This document shows, one piece after another, positions 1 to 9,067 of a DNA stretch of 64,000 nucleotides. The stretch spans positions 1,401,354-1,465,353 of the forward strand of contig NZ_JAMOFV010000006.1 of NCBI RefSeq assembly GCF_023656515.1, in the 5' to 3' direction. The notes below the pieces were generated by a model that had not been told where the DNA came from, ran no database searches, and worked only from the letters and a program-made list of their open reading frames with translations. The DNA is from Clostridium swellfunianum (GTDB lineage: Bacteria > Bacillota > Clostridia > Clostridiales > Clostridiaceae). Position 1 is the first letter of the stretch; every line of letters begins with the position of its first letter. The position numbers were made by a program, and so were the translations under genes.

Positions 1-69
1 TTATGTTCTTATATTTACATATTTTTATGTTCTTATAAATACAACTTTTTTCAGAATGTATTTTTAGAA

Positions 70-92
70 GGAGCGATTTAGAATCGTCTCCT
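70..92 (-). terminator. Weak hairpin after the first gene
   Basis: Read on the minus strand, a GGAG-a-CGATT arm pairs with AATCG-CTCC around a short loop just past the stop of the gene ending at 106. No good U-run follows, so it is only a possible terminator. The remaining 70 bases to the window edge show no gene. Confidence 0.35.
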
Positions 93-105
93 CCTCTTTG
101 CTTTC

Positions 106-1827
106 CTATTTTATACTATTGTTTTTAAAGCCAGTGGTTGAAACTATATTATTATCTTTAATATCTAGATATTTAATTTCAACCAGGTCTCCTTCTTTTG
201 TAAGAACTATATCAACTCCTGCTGATTTATTAACCATATAAATAGTGTTTTCTTCAGCAAGCTTAACATAGAAAATTGTGTTTCCTTCTTCTGTCACTGC
301 ATTTACTCTCGATACTTTTCCTTCAATAGTTTTTTCTTCTGCCTTTATGCTGTTTGCATTTTTATCATTTGCAGCATTTATCTTACCGTAAGCTATAGCA
401 TTTTTAAAGGATTCAATAGCAGCTTGCTTATTACCTTCAAGAACTACGTAACTATTTTGTGCTGCAACTATAGCAACTTTTACTAAGGCACCATCTGTTT
501 TGTTAACTACAGGAACTATCCAAGCTTCAGTGCCAAATAAATTATAGAAAAGCGGCTGTACTGGAGCCCAATTAGCTTTATTCGCTCCAAGAGTTTTATC
601 AACTGCATTCATTGCTCCCTTTCCATTTATATAGCCAGAAGTTTTATAATAAATCATGTCTCCACTTCTCATATCCATTAAGGTATATCCTGTCATTGTA
701 GTTGAACTGCTTGAAGTATTTGTATGGTCAGTAAACCACTTCATCTTTCCATCTCCATCAATTACTCCTGTTACTTCTTTTGAGTTAACCTGAAGTCCCT
801 CTACACTTGTTTCTCCAGTCCAAGCTGTAGGCACATGTACACCAACCTTTGCAAATATCTTGTTTATAAGCCCCTTTGAAAGAGTACCAAAATAACTATT
901 ATAAACCTCTGAAACATCAGAAGGATAAATCTCATCTACCCAAGCAGGCACCTTATCCTTGCTGTAGTCTGTAATCTTTCCATCCTTAAAGGCTAATAAA
1001 AGTACACCATCAATTACAGGAGCCTTACGTCCATATTGATAATGTCCATAGCTTCCTACATAGTATGGATTTCCTTCATCATCAAGCTCAGCATTAGCTT
1101 GGAAGAGTATAGCACCTGGTTTAGCTCTACGCATAGTTCTTTCAAGATCACGACCAAGTATAAGAGATTCTGCAGCTGAGACTGGCATACTTATAATTTT
1201 TGCTTCCTCCTGCTTTTCTGCTGATACATACATAACTCCAGGTATTTGCTTGTTTGTAACAGCTCTAAAGAAACCATCTACTTCAATAGGAGCCACATAC
1301 ACCGCCCCATCCTTAGTCATTGTTACACCAAGTTCACCAATTTTATAAACGCTTGGATTTGGTAGAGTACCAATCATCTTCTGCATCTCATAGTAAGCTG
1401 TTTCTGGAGATATAACAACAACATGCTCTGCATCTACCTTAGAAACCTTTTCTGTACTTTCTTTTACAGGAACCATTTTAGCCAATTTCTTTGCACCAGC
1501 AGTTATATAAGGATAATTATTGTAACCAATGCTAAAAATTAATGCCGCAATCATAATTAATGGAATTGCAGTTGAGGCCTTTTTCTCTTCCTTAATTCTT
1601 TTGCTTTTATAACCTGCTTTACTGCCCAAATAAAATATTATCTGCATCAAAGCTGGAAACCACATCATAGCTAAAATAAATGAAAGACTTCTGTCCACCT
1701 TGAATACATAAAGAAGTAAGAAGGACGCTAAAGCACCTAAAATTAATCTTCCTAGCTGTTCAGGCAAGTCTTCTTTTTTAAAGCTCGGTTTTAGAAACAA
1801 TACGATAATTAATAAATAAAATAACAT
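106..1827 (-). CDS. Membrane-anchored protein of unknown function
   Basis: I do not recognise this 573-residue protein. About four hydrophobic segments lie in the first 105 residues (roughly 1-14, 28-45, 48-68 and 87-103), separated by a basic loop. A long, mostly hydrophilic region rich in beta-type sequence follows, probably outside the membrane. The last 70 residues (about 500-570) look like a small beta barrel of OB type. No catalytic motif or lipobox is evident. The start has a good ribosome binding site (GGGGGAG, 5 bases before ATG). It stands alone: the AraC gene upstream ends in its own terminator. A role in the cell envelope is inferred only from topology. Confidence 0.6.
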   Translation of the reverse strand: MLFYLLIIVLFLKPSFKKEDLPEQLGRLILGALASFLLLYVFKVDRSLSFILAMMWFPALMQIIFYLGSKAGYKSKRIKEEKKASTAIPLIMIAALIFSIGYNNYPYITAGAKKLAKMVPVKESTEKVSKVDAEHVVVISPETAYYEMQKMIGTLPNPSVYKIGELGVTMTKDGAVYVAPIEVDGFFRAVTNKQIPGVMYVSAEKQEEAKIISMPVSAAESLILGRDLERTMRRAKPGAILFQANAELDDEGNPYYVGSYGHYQYGRKAPVIDGVLLLAFKDGKITDYSKDKVPAWVDEIYPSDVSEVYNSYFGTLSKGLINKIFAKVGVHVPTAWTGETSVEGLQVNSKEVTGVIDGDGKMKWFTDHTNTSSSSTTMTGYTLMDMRSGDMIYYKTSGYINGKGAMNAVDKTLGANKANWAPVQPLFYNLFGTEAWIVPVVNKTDGALVKVAIVAAQNSYVVLEGNKQAAIESFKNAIAYGKINAANDKNANSIKAEEKTIEGKVSRVNAVTEEGNTIFYVKLAEENTIYMVNKSAGVDIVLTKEGDLVEIKYLDIKDNNIVSTTGFKNNSIK

Positions 1828-2058
1828 TTTTCTCCCCCTATTTTCCTATTAGTTAATAAATATTTAACATTATTAATAATTCTATTATATGTTATCTAAT
1901 ACCATATAACAAGTTATGATATAGTCTTATTTTCTCCAAATCTATAAGCAAAATATTATTTAAGCTTGAAATCTTGTATTAATATCTCATTTGCTCTTAT
2001 TATCTCATGCTTCCTTTATCTATTCATTATAATCTTGTTTCCATGGTAAAATATAAAA

Positions 2059-2099
2059 GGAATGCCTTACATATATCAATTCAATATACAAAGCATTCC
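2059..2099 (-). terminator. Terminator of the AraC-type gene
   Basis: GGAATGC and GCATTCC arms, extended by imperfect AT pairs, are followed on the minus strand by TTTTATATTTT. It lies 11 bases after the AraC stop codon. The rest of the 280-base gap to the next gene holds only AT-rich sequence in which I see no gene. Confidence 0.7.
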
Positions 2100-2110
2100 A
2101 TTATAGGGTT

Positions 2111-2956
2111 TTAAATTCTTTTCTTTATATATTCACTTGGAGAGCATCCCTTGACTTGTTTAAAAATACGGTTAAAGGTCACTAGACTGTTAAATCCTGA
2201 AGCATACGCAGCTTCAGTTATAGTTACGTTATCAAAAATAAGTTTTTCTGCCTTCTTTATTCTATACTCGTTCAAGTAATTGCAAAACTTTTTTTCAGTG
2301 GCTTTTTTAAATACTCTTGAAAAATGATATTCGCTAAAGCCTGCTGCTCTAGCAACATCCCCTAGGGATATCTGTCTATTGTGATTTTCTTCAATATATT
2401 CAAAGGCTTTATGGAGCTTGGTCAGTTCGTAAGTTTTATTTATATTATTGCTATGTTTATTGCTGCTTGAAAAGCTTCTGGATAATATAACTGCAATATC
2501 AAGAAATCTAGCATTTATATAAATGTCAGATGCAATTTTCAAATTATCATGCTCTCTCAAAATCCTTATTATCTGAGTTTCTAATTCATAGTGAATTTCC
2601 TTGCTGTCATATAAGGTAATTAGTTGAGTAAAATATTGGGAAGACTTGTAATCATGAGAATTACTAAAACTCAGGATTTTATTATAATCAAATTGTATAA
2701 AATATACTACTCCTTCACCGTCATAGGTATGATATCCATGAATATCTCCTGGGGCAACAATAAGTATATCTCTTTCATTTAATTTACACTCTTCATTATT
2801 TAGGCTTACAGTGCAATTGTTTTTTTCTACATAAATTAATTCTAAAGCATTATGCCAATGTGATGGATAATTATAATTTGCTTCTGTATTCACTGCAATT
2901 CTAAAAATATTGTTTTCAGTAAATATTTCTTTCTCTCGCAGTCCTTCTAAAATCAT
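2111..2956 (-). CDS. AraC family transcriptional regulator with cupin sensor domain
   Basis: A 281-residue regulator. The N-terminal 100 residues form a cupin-type ligand domain (NYPSHWHNALELIYV, a typical His-containing strand). The C-terminal 100 residues carry two helix-turn-helix motifs: ISLGDVARAAGFSEYHFSRVFK and the signature region ending in GFNSLVTFNRIFKQVKGCSPSEY. Regulators of this layout usually respond to sugars and control glycoside metabolism. It lies directly downstream of the GH3 glycosidase gene on the same strand, separated by a terminator, so control of that gene is plausible but inferred. Ribosome binding site AAGGATG precedes the ATG. Confidence 0.85.
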   Translation of the reverse strand: MILEGLREKEIFTENNIFRIAVNTEANYNYPSHWHNALELIYVEKNNCTVSLNNEECKLNERDILIVAPGDIHGYHTYDGEGVVYFIQFDYNKILSFSNSHDYKSSQYFTQLITLYDSKEIHYELETQIIRILREHDNLKIASDIYINARFLDIAVILSRSFSSSNKHSNNINKTYELTKLHKAFEYIEENHNRQISLGDVARAAGFSEYHFSRVFKKATEKKFCNYLNEYRIKKAEKLIFDNVTITEAAYASGFNSLVTFNRIFKQVKGCSPSEYIKKRI

Positions 2957-2989
2957 ACAATCACATCCTTCAAACTAGAAATAAAAAAA

Positions 2990-3032
2990 TATCCTCATTT
3001 CAAATTCTATCATAAGCTTTGAAATGAGGATA
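2990..3032 (-). terminator. Terminator of the GH3 gene
   Basis: A perfect 15-bp stem (TATCCTCATTTCAAA and its complement) with a 12-base loop is followed on the minus strand by seven U residues. It separates the GH3 gene from the AraC gene downstream. Confidence 0.9.
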
Positions 3033-3037
3033 CATAA

Positions 3038-5212
3038 TTAATATTCTAACTCTATGGCTTTACCATTTACAGTATAGGTTCCCTTAAGAACTTCAGTATT
3101 AGTAAGCTTTATACTTCTTGAATCCGGCTGACTTCCTCCAACAAACACTTCAAAGTCACCTGGTTCAAGAATACATTTTCCGCTATTATCAATAAGAGCC
3201 ATTTGCCTAGCTGTAAGCTCAAAGCTTACTTCTTTTTCTTCTCCCGGCTTTAGGCATACTTTTTGTATCCCTCTAAGCTGCCACCTAGGTACTTCAACGC
3301 TAGCTTCTACATCCTTTAAATAAAGCTGAACAGTCTCGTCAGACTCATAGTTTCCTATATTTTTAACTGTTGCTTTAACTTCCACAGCTTCACCAGCTTG
3401 CACGGTATCTTTATTAAGTCTTATATTACTATATTCAAACTTTGTATAGCTTAAGCCGTATCCAAAAGGATATAATGCTTCATTTTGCATATATCTATAG
3501 GTCCTATTCTTCATTGAATAATCTTTGAAATCAGGAAGTTCCTCTGTTGTCCTGTAGAAGGTTACAGGTAGCTTTCCAGATGGACTAAACTCACCAAACA
3601 ACATTGAGGCAATTGCAGTTCCACCTTCTTCTCCTGGATACCAGCCCTGGATTATGGCAGGAACATCTTCATCTGCCCAAGTAACCGCAAGCGCACTTCC
3701 AGATAATAGCACTAATATTATAGGCTTTCCTGTTTTATATACTGCCTCAAGCAAATCCTGCTGAACTCCTGGAAGATTTAGATGTTTCTTATCTCCACCT
3801 GCATACTCATTTGAAACATCTCCCTCTTCACCTTCGATACTTGCGTCTAAGCCCATACACATAATAACCACATCCGCTCTTTCTGCTACAGAAACAGCTT
3901 CCGCAAAGCGATCCTTAGCTGCAGATAATCCATCTATTTTATCTCTGTATAGGTGGCAACCCTGTGCATAGTATACTCTTGTATCCGGATTTACTGCATT
4001 TTGTATTCCTTCAAGTACAGTTACATATTTTGAAGCAGTTCCAAAGTAGTTTCCGATTAAGGATTCATGGGTATTAGCATTTGGTCCTATAACAGCAATG
4101 GATTTTAGTTTGTTTTTATCAAGAGGAAGCATATTGCTTTCATTTTTAAGAAGCACTAAAGTCTTTTTACAAACTTCTCTAGCTAAATCTCTATGCTCCT
4201 TACAATCATTCATTTCATAAGGAATATTTGCGTAAGGCACCTTTTCAGGATCATCAAACATGCCTAGCTTCATTCTTGTATTCATAAGTCTTGTAACCGA
4301 CTTATCAATAGTTTCCTCTGTTATAAGTCCTTCCTTATGAGCACGAATAACATTTAAGTACATATTCCCACAATTTAAGTCACAGCCATTATTTAAAGCC
4401 AAAGCAATGGATTCTAAAGCATCTGAAGTAACCTGATGATTTTCATGAAAATCTTTAATTGCCCAACAATCTGAGGTTACATGACCTTTAAAACCCCAAT
4501 CCTCTCTAAGAATATCATTTAATAATGTTTTGCTTCCACAGCAAGGCTCTCCGTTGGTTCTATTGTAAGCTCCCATAACAGCTTCAACCTTAGCTTCCTT
4601 TACAGCTTCCTTAAAAGCTGGAAGATATGTTTCATACATATCCTTTAGGGATGCTAATGCATTAAAGCTATGTCTTTCTGCTTCAGGTCCGCTGTGTACA
4701 GCGAAGTGCTTAGCACAGGCAGCAGTTTTTAAGTACTTTTCATGCTCACCCTGTAAGCCTTTAATATAGGCAACACCTAATCTTCCTGTTAAATATGGAT
4801 CTTCGCCATAGGTTTCATGACCCCTTCCCCATCTTGGGTCTCTAAAAATATTTATGTTTGGAGCCCATAAGGTTAGACCTTTGTATATATCATAATCACC
4901 TTTTCTTGCAAATTCATGATGCTTTGCTCTTGCTTCTGTAGCGACAGCATCTCCAACCTGTTGAAGCAAGTTTTCATCAAAGGTTGCAGCCATTCCTATT
5001 GCTTGAGGAAATATTGTTGCAACCCCTGCTCTCGCCACCCCGTGAAGTCCCTCACCCCACCAATTGTAAAACTGTATTCCAAGCCTCGAAACTGCAGCAG
5101 CACTATGAGTCATTTGGCTTGTTTTTTCTAGAAGGTCCATTTTTGAAACAAGGTCTTTTGCACGTTCTTCAAAGCTTACGCTTTCATCTTTATATAAAGG
5201 CTTCTCTAGCAT
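3038..5212 (-). CDS. Glycoside hydrolase family 3 (beta-glucosidase or beta-xylosidase)
   Basis: A 724-residue GH3 enzyme, which cleaves terminal beta-linked sugars with retention. It has the N-terminal TIM-barrel with the nucleophile in GHVTSDCWAI (Asp about 248), the substrate-binding AACAKHFAVHSGPE segment, the alpha/beta sandwich (about 360-560) and a C-terminal fibronectin III-like domain (from about 600, VQLYLKDVEASVEVP). The SDC form of the nucleophile motif is more common in beta-xylosidase-type members, so substrate is open. There is no signal peptide, so it acts inside the cell on imported oligosaccharides. I chose the ATG at 5212 because GGAGGG lies 7 bases upstream; an upstream in-frame start at 5248 has no such site. 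Confidence 0.9.
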   Translation of the reverse strand: MLEKPLYKDESVSFEERAKDLVSKMDLLEKTSQMTHSAAAVSRLGIQFYNWWGEGLHGVARAGVATIFPQAIGMAATFDENLLQQVGDAVATEARAKHHEFARKGDYDIYKGLTLWAPNINIFRDPRWGRGHETYGEDPYLTGRLGVAYIKGLQGEHEKYLKTAACAKHFAVHSGPEAERHSFNALASLKDMYETYLPAFKEAVKEAKVEAVMGAYNRTNGEPCCGSKTLLNDILREDWGFKGHVTSDCWAIKDFHENHQVTSDALESIALALNNGCDLNCGNMYLNVIRAHKEGLITEETIDKSVTRLMNTRMKLGMFDDPEKVPYANIPYEMNDCKEHRDLAREVCKKTLVLLKNESNMLPLDKNKLKSIAVIGPNANTHESLIGNYFGTASKYVTVLEGIQNAVNPDTRVYYAQGCHLYRDKIDGLSAAKDRFAEAVSVAERADVVIMCMGLDASIEGEEGDVSNEYAGGDKKHLNLPGVQQDLLEAVYKTGKPIILVLLSGSALAVTWADEDVPAIIQGWYPGEEGGTAIASMLFGEFSPSGKLPVTFYRTTEELPDFKDYSMKNRTYRYMQNEALYPFGYGLSYTKFEYSNIRLNKDTVQAGEAVEVKATVKNIGNYESDETVQLYLKDVEASVEVPRWQLRGIQKVCLKPGEEKEVSFELTARQMALIDNSGKCILEPGDFEVFVGGSQPDSRSIKLTNTEVLKGTYTVNGKAIELEY

Positions 5213-5318
5213 AATATATCCCTCCGTAATTATACTTAACTTAGTCAATATAATTACATTCTAACTGCTAAAGCCAACCTTCTCTAATCACTTCTTGCTA
5301 ATACCTAATCATTTTTTG

Positions 5319-5951
5319 CTATTTATTTTCAGAGCTGTCTTTTTGTCTTTTAACCTTGAAGCCTTCCTTTAAGGTTACTATTTTTATATTTAAGCTGCTA
5401 AGAAGTTTTTCCAGGCTTCTTGTATTATTAATGAACTTAACATTTTTTCTTCTTACTAAAAGTTCTATGATTTTAACAATATCCTTCTTTTGATTTTCAC
5501 TAAGCTTGTTATCTTCTTTTAAAAGCCAACCATTTATATAAGCTAGTGTAGTCCATATTTGCTCATCAGTAATTTTATTAACGTCCATAAGCACCCAAGT
5601 AAAATCTTTTCTTCTGGTGCTTGGTGGATAAGCTTCTTTAAAAAACTCTACAAAGTAATTTATTGGCTTTGGATCTTTTTCTGAAACATACTTACCAAGC
5701 TGAGCCTTTAGCTGATTTTTTAAATGCAGCTTTGTATTTACTTTAACTGTTCCACCTAAATCCTCTATGGACTTATATATAAAGTTATAGGTATCCTGTA
5801 CCTTCTCAGCAGGAATGTCAGGCTGCTTAAATATTTTAGTTATATCTATATACTCTAGTATGTGATTTTTCGTATTTAAATCTTTTCCATATAAAGCCTT
5901 CCAAGCTTCTTTTGCATCCATGCATTTTACATCTAAACTTAATTCACTCAC
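5319..5951 (-). CDS. Unknown protein coupled to topoisomerase III
   Basis: I do not recognise this 210-residue soluble protein. It is rich in Lys and in predicted helices, has no signal peptide or membrane segment, and ends in a charged tail. It starts at a GTG that overlaps the topB stop codon by 4 bases (GTGA), with AAAGGA upstream inside topB, so the two are probably translated as a coupled pair. That arrangement suggests a role with DNA topology or in the same physiological setting as TopB, but nothing in the sequence shows it directly. Confidence 0.65.
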   Translation of the reverse strand: MSELSLDVKCMDAKEAWKALYGKDLNTKNHILEYIDITKIFKQPDIPAEKVQDTYNFIYKSIEDLGGTVKVNTKLHLKNQLKAQLGKYVSEKDPKPINYFVEFFKEAYPPSTRRKDFTWVLMDVNKITDEQIWTTLAYINGWLLKEDNKLSENQKKDIVKIIELLVRRKNVKFINNTRSLEKLLSSLNIKIVTLKEGFKVKRQKDSSENK

Positions 5952-8236
5952 GATATTTTATCCTTTCCTGTAATCCTCCAGCTAAAATTATTAGTCTGAG
6001 GATTTTTTACAAAACTAATATAACCATCAAATTTTGTTCCATCTTTATTTGTAATGCCGTTAATTTCAGCCTTACCATCCTTTAGAAGCTTCTTAATCAT
6101 TGTCTTTGTAACCTTCTTCTTTAAAGACTTTATAAATTCATCTTCCTTCCAGATAACAAACTTGCAGCCGCTTTTCCAATTGCTGCAGCCAAAGCCTCTT
6201 TGTCCTTCTATAATATCATGCCCGCAAACAGGGCATTTACCAAAGGTCTCAATTTTTGTTTCTCCAGGTGAAGCAGCCTTATCATTTTTCTCTGCTGAGT
6301 CCCCTTGCTTTTTCGTTCTACTTTGTCTAGCAGACTTTGGTTGTTCCTCAGCAGCTTCTTTGTTTTTATCATAAGAACTGGCCTTTTGAGAGTTATCCTT
6401 TAAAATCACTGGTCTATCTCTTTTTATAGCTTCTACAGACTGTGCTACAAAATCAAATACGTGCTTTAAAAAGTCATCTTTCTTGAACTTTTCCTTTTCA
6501 ATGTCAGATAAAGTTTTTTCAAGCCTTCCCGTATACTCTAAGTCAAATAGCTCTTTAATAGGAAAACTTTCCACCATCCTTCTTCCAAGTTCAGTACATA
6601 TTAAAAATTTATCCTTGCTATAGATGTAGCCTATATCCTTTAGCTTTTTTATGGTTTCTGCCCTGGTTGCAGGTGTTCCTATACTGAAGCCGCTCAGTAT
6701 AGCAGCCATCATTTCGCTGCTGTCCTCATTTTCAAATTTCTTCCCACAGGTTTCCATAACCCTAAGCAAAGTCTTTTCAATATGATGCTTTGGTGGTGTA
6801 GTTTTATGCGTGGTTACCTTTGCCCCCACTAATTGAACAGGTTCATTCACATTAACAAAAGGTAAGATTACATCCTTTGATTCAATCTTCTCTACCTTTT
6901 TCCAGCCCTCCACTATTTGAACCTTACCCTTAGATATAAAAACACCCTCCAAATCTATATTATTTACTCTAGTAGTTATCTTAGTTTCTTCAACCTCGGC
7001 TACAGGCATGAATTGAGCTATAAACCTGTTCTTTATTGCATTATATACAATAGCCTCATCTGGAGAGAGCATCTTTGGCAGGACATATGTAGGAGTTATA
7101 GCACTGTGGCTTTCTACTTTTGAGTTATCAAAGACTCTTTTTGTTACTTTAAACTGAATTTCCTCTTCAAAAGGCAACCCTTTCTTTAGTAGTTCTAATA
7201 CTTCCTTAGCCTTTCCTACCAAACTTTCTTCAAGTACTGAGCTTGCTGTTCTCGGATAAGTTATATGTTTTTTCTCATATAACCCCTGTGCGACCTTAAG
7301 TACCTTATCAGAAGTCCAACCCTTGTTTTTACTAGTTATAAATCCTTGCAAGTTAGATAAGTTAAATAAAAACGGCGGATATTCCTTTTTCTTGTCTATT
7401 TCCTTATCTACAATAACTCCATTTTTATCTTTCAAGTTTTTTAGAATCTCTTGAAGCTGATTCTTATCGCTAAATTTTTCTTCTCCCTTTACGGTATAAA
7501 AGCCATCATATTCAGCATTCTTCTCCGTCTTAAAGGTTGCTTGAAGCTTAAAGTAATCGTTTGGTACAAAACTTTCAACTTCCTTATCTCTATCATAAAT
7601 AATCTTAAGAGTTGGAAGTATAACTCTTCCTATATTCAAAGGCTTACCCATACCCCTTTGATACTTTAAGGTTGCAACAGAGGTTAAATTAATTCCTATA
7701 ACCCAATCTGCCCACTGCCTGCTTATTCCCGCATCCTGCATGGGTTTCATAACTCCATTGGATTTTAGCTTGCTCAAACCTGCTATAACTTCCTTAGGTG
7801 TCCATTCATTAAGTAGCAATCTATATATAGGTTTACTCACTCTTAAATATTTTAATAAAATGTCACCTATTATTTGACCTTCTCTGTCAAAGTCACAGGC
7901 TGATATAACTGCTTCAACATCATCTCTTAGTACTAAGTGCTTAATTATGTTAACTTGCTTACTTGCTCCGCTGTCTTTCTTAGACTTATCTTTAGAATCG
8001 CTCTTAATCTTATACTTAAAGCTTTGAGGTATAAAAGGAAATTTCTCCATCCTCCAAGCTGCCATAGTTTCATCATAATCTTTAGCATCATAGAGCTGCA
8101 GTAAATGTCCGAAAGCCCATGATACTATATAATCCTGGCCTTCAAGATATCCGTCTTTTCTTACTTTTATATTAAGCGCCTCAGCTATATTCTTTGCAAC
8201 GCTAGGCTTTTCTGCTATTATCAGTTTCTTAGACAT
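5948..8236 (-). CDS. topB: DNA topoisomerase III (type IA)
   Basis: A 762-residue type IA topoisomerase that relaxes or decatenates DNA through a 5'-phosphotyrosine intermediate. It opens with the Toprim domain (KKLIIAEKPSVAKNIAEAL, and the acidic CDFDREGQIIGDIL). The active-site Tyr is about residue 327 in HITYPRTASSVL. The C-terminal third has a charged linker (about 625-665) and one four-Cys zinc element (CPVCG to GC..GC, about 673-697), then a domain common to TopB-like proteins. The usual Asp after YPRT is Ala here, which is unusual. GAGGTG precedes the ATG. Confidence 0.93.
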   Translation of the reverse strand: MSKKLIIAEKPSVAKNIAEALNIKVRKDGYLEGQDYIVSWAFGHLLQLYDAKDYDETMAAWRMEKFPFIPQSFKYKIKSDSKDKSKKDSGASKQVNIIKHLVLRDDVEAVISACDFDREGQIIGDILLKYLRVSKPIYRLLLNEWTPKEVIAGLSKLKSNGVMKPMQDAGISRQWADWVIGINLTSVATLKYQRGMGKPLNIGRVILPTLKIIYDRDKEVESFVPNDYFKLQATFKTEKNAEYDGFYTVKGEEKFSDKNQLQEILKNLKDKNGVIVDKEIDKKKEYPPFLFNLSNLQGFITSKNKGWTSDKVLKVAQGLYEKKHITYPRTASSVLEESLVGKAKEVLELLKKGLPFEEEIQFKVTKRVFDNSKVESHSAITPTYVLPKMLSPDEAIVYNAIKNRFIAQFMPVAEVEETKITTRVNNIDLEGVFISKGKVQIVEGWKKVEKIESKDVILPFVNVNEPVQLVGAKVTTHKTTPPKHHIEKTLLRVMETCGKKFENEDSSEMMAAILSGFSIGTPATRAETIKKLKDIGYIYSKDKFLICTELGRRMVESFPIKELFDLEYTGRLEKTLSDIEKEKFKKDDFLKHVFDFVAQSVEAIKRDRPVILKDNSQKASSYDKNKEAAEEQPKSARQSRTKKQGDSAEKNDKAASPGETKIETFGKCPVCGHDIIEGQRGFGCSNWKSGCKFVIWKEDEFIKSLKKKVTKTMIKKLLKDGKAEINGITNKDGTKFDGYISFVKNPQTNNFSWRITGKDKIS

Positions 8237-8315
8237 TAACTGGCACCTCTATTACATACAAATTTTGCAACTAAATGATATCACTTTACTTTTTTATTAT
8301 CAACATAAAAAATCA

Positions 8316-8333
8316 GACCGGATAGCACCGGTC
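8316..8333 (-). terminator. Terminator of the small membrane protein gene
   Basis: Stem GACCGG/CCGGTC with a 6-base loop, followed on the minus strand by TGATTTTTTATG. It lies about 30 bases past the stop of the gene ending at 8366. Confidence 0.7.
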
Positions 8334-8365
8334 CAATTGTAATTGTTTATATTACAAATTTACAT

Positions 8366-8845
8366 CTATATATTATCACAAATATTTTTACACATTTTCT
8401 TTCGAGCTGTAGAGAAATAATATAATGCTACAACACTGAAAAAGATTATAAGTGATGGTATACCATATATGTTCTTTAGTATCGAATCTTTAAAAATGAC
8501 ATTAACATCCTTTTTCAAGATAAACTGTATTATTGCCACGTTAATTCCTTCACTAATAAACATTATAAGCATAGTTATAACACCTGCACGAATAGCTTTT
8601 ATAACACTAATCTTATTAATATAAACTAAAAGGATTATAAATAATACTAGAATCAATATGGAGTGTATACCATTATGAATAGGAAGGCTTCTTACTAAAA
8701 AACCTCCCAGAGTTAATAAAATAACAGATACCATATACTTTTTTCTATCAAAACTAGCTCTAGTTAAAACATATGCTGCAAACATAAAAAGAAAGCCTTC
8801 TGGTAATAATCTTATAAACATTTCTATTAAGGGTATTTTAACCAT
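8366..8845 (-). CDS. Small multi-spanning membrane protein
   Basis: A 159-residue protein with about five hydrophobic segments (near 8-27, 37-50, 58-75, 85-110 and 127-145) and short basic loops. It resembles, in size and pattern, the membrane sensor half of agr/Spo0B-type clostridial histidine kinases, but there is no kinase domain after it. Function unknown. It is transcribed divergently from the histidine kinase at 9068. AGGAGT lies upstream of the ATG. The 220-base gap between the two genes is AT-rich and should hold both promoters. Confidence 0.6.
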   Translation of the reverse strand: MVKIPLIEMFIRLLPEGFLFMFAAYVLTRASFDRKKYMVSVILLTLGGFLVRSLPIHNGIHSILILVLFIILLVYINKISVIKAIRAGVITMLIMFISEGINVAIIQFILKKDVNVIFKDSILKNIYGIPSLIIFFSVVALYYFSTARKKMCKNICDNI

Positions 8846-9067
8846 AGTTTTATTACTCCTAATATCATGAAAATCAATATATATTAATAACTATAGCATA
8901 AATCTTGTTGAATTAAAATGGAATATAGGTTATTCTATGTAACATTATGTAAAATAAAAGAAGTTTACTACATGTTTTCCCATTTATGTTTATATAAAGT
9001 AATGTTATAATAATTTATGTAGAAATTTGCAAATATCTTATTAAACCTTTAAATCTAGGAGATTGGT

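Noticed and set aside
4916-5214. Plus-strand frames opposite the GH3 gene start
   Set aside because: They lie wholly within the strongly conserved GH3 reading frame and have no ribosome binding site or family match.
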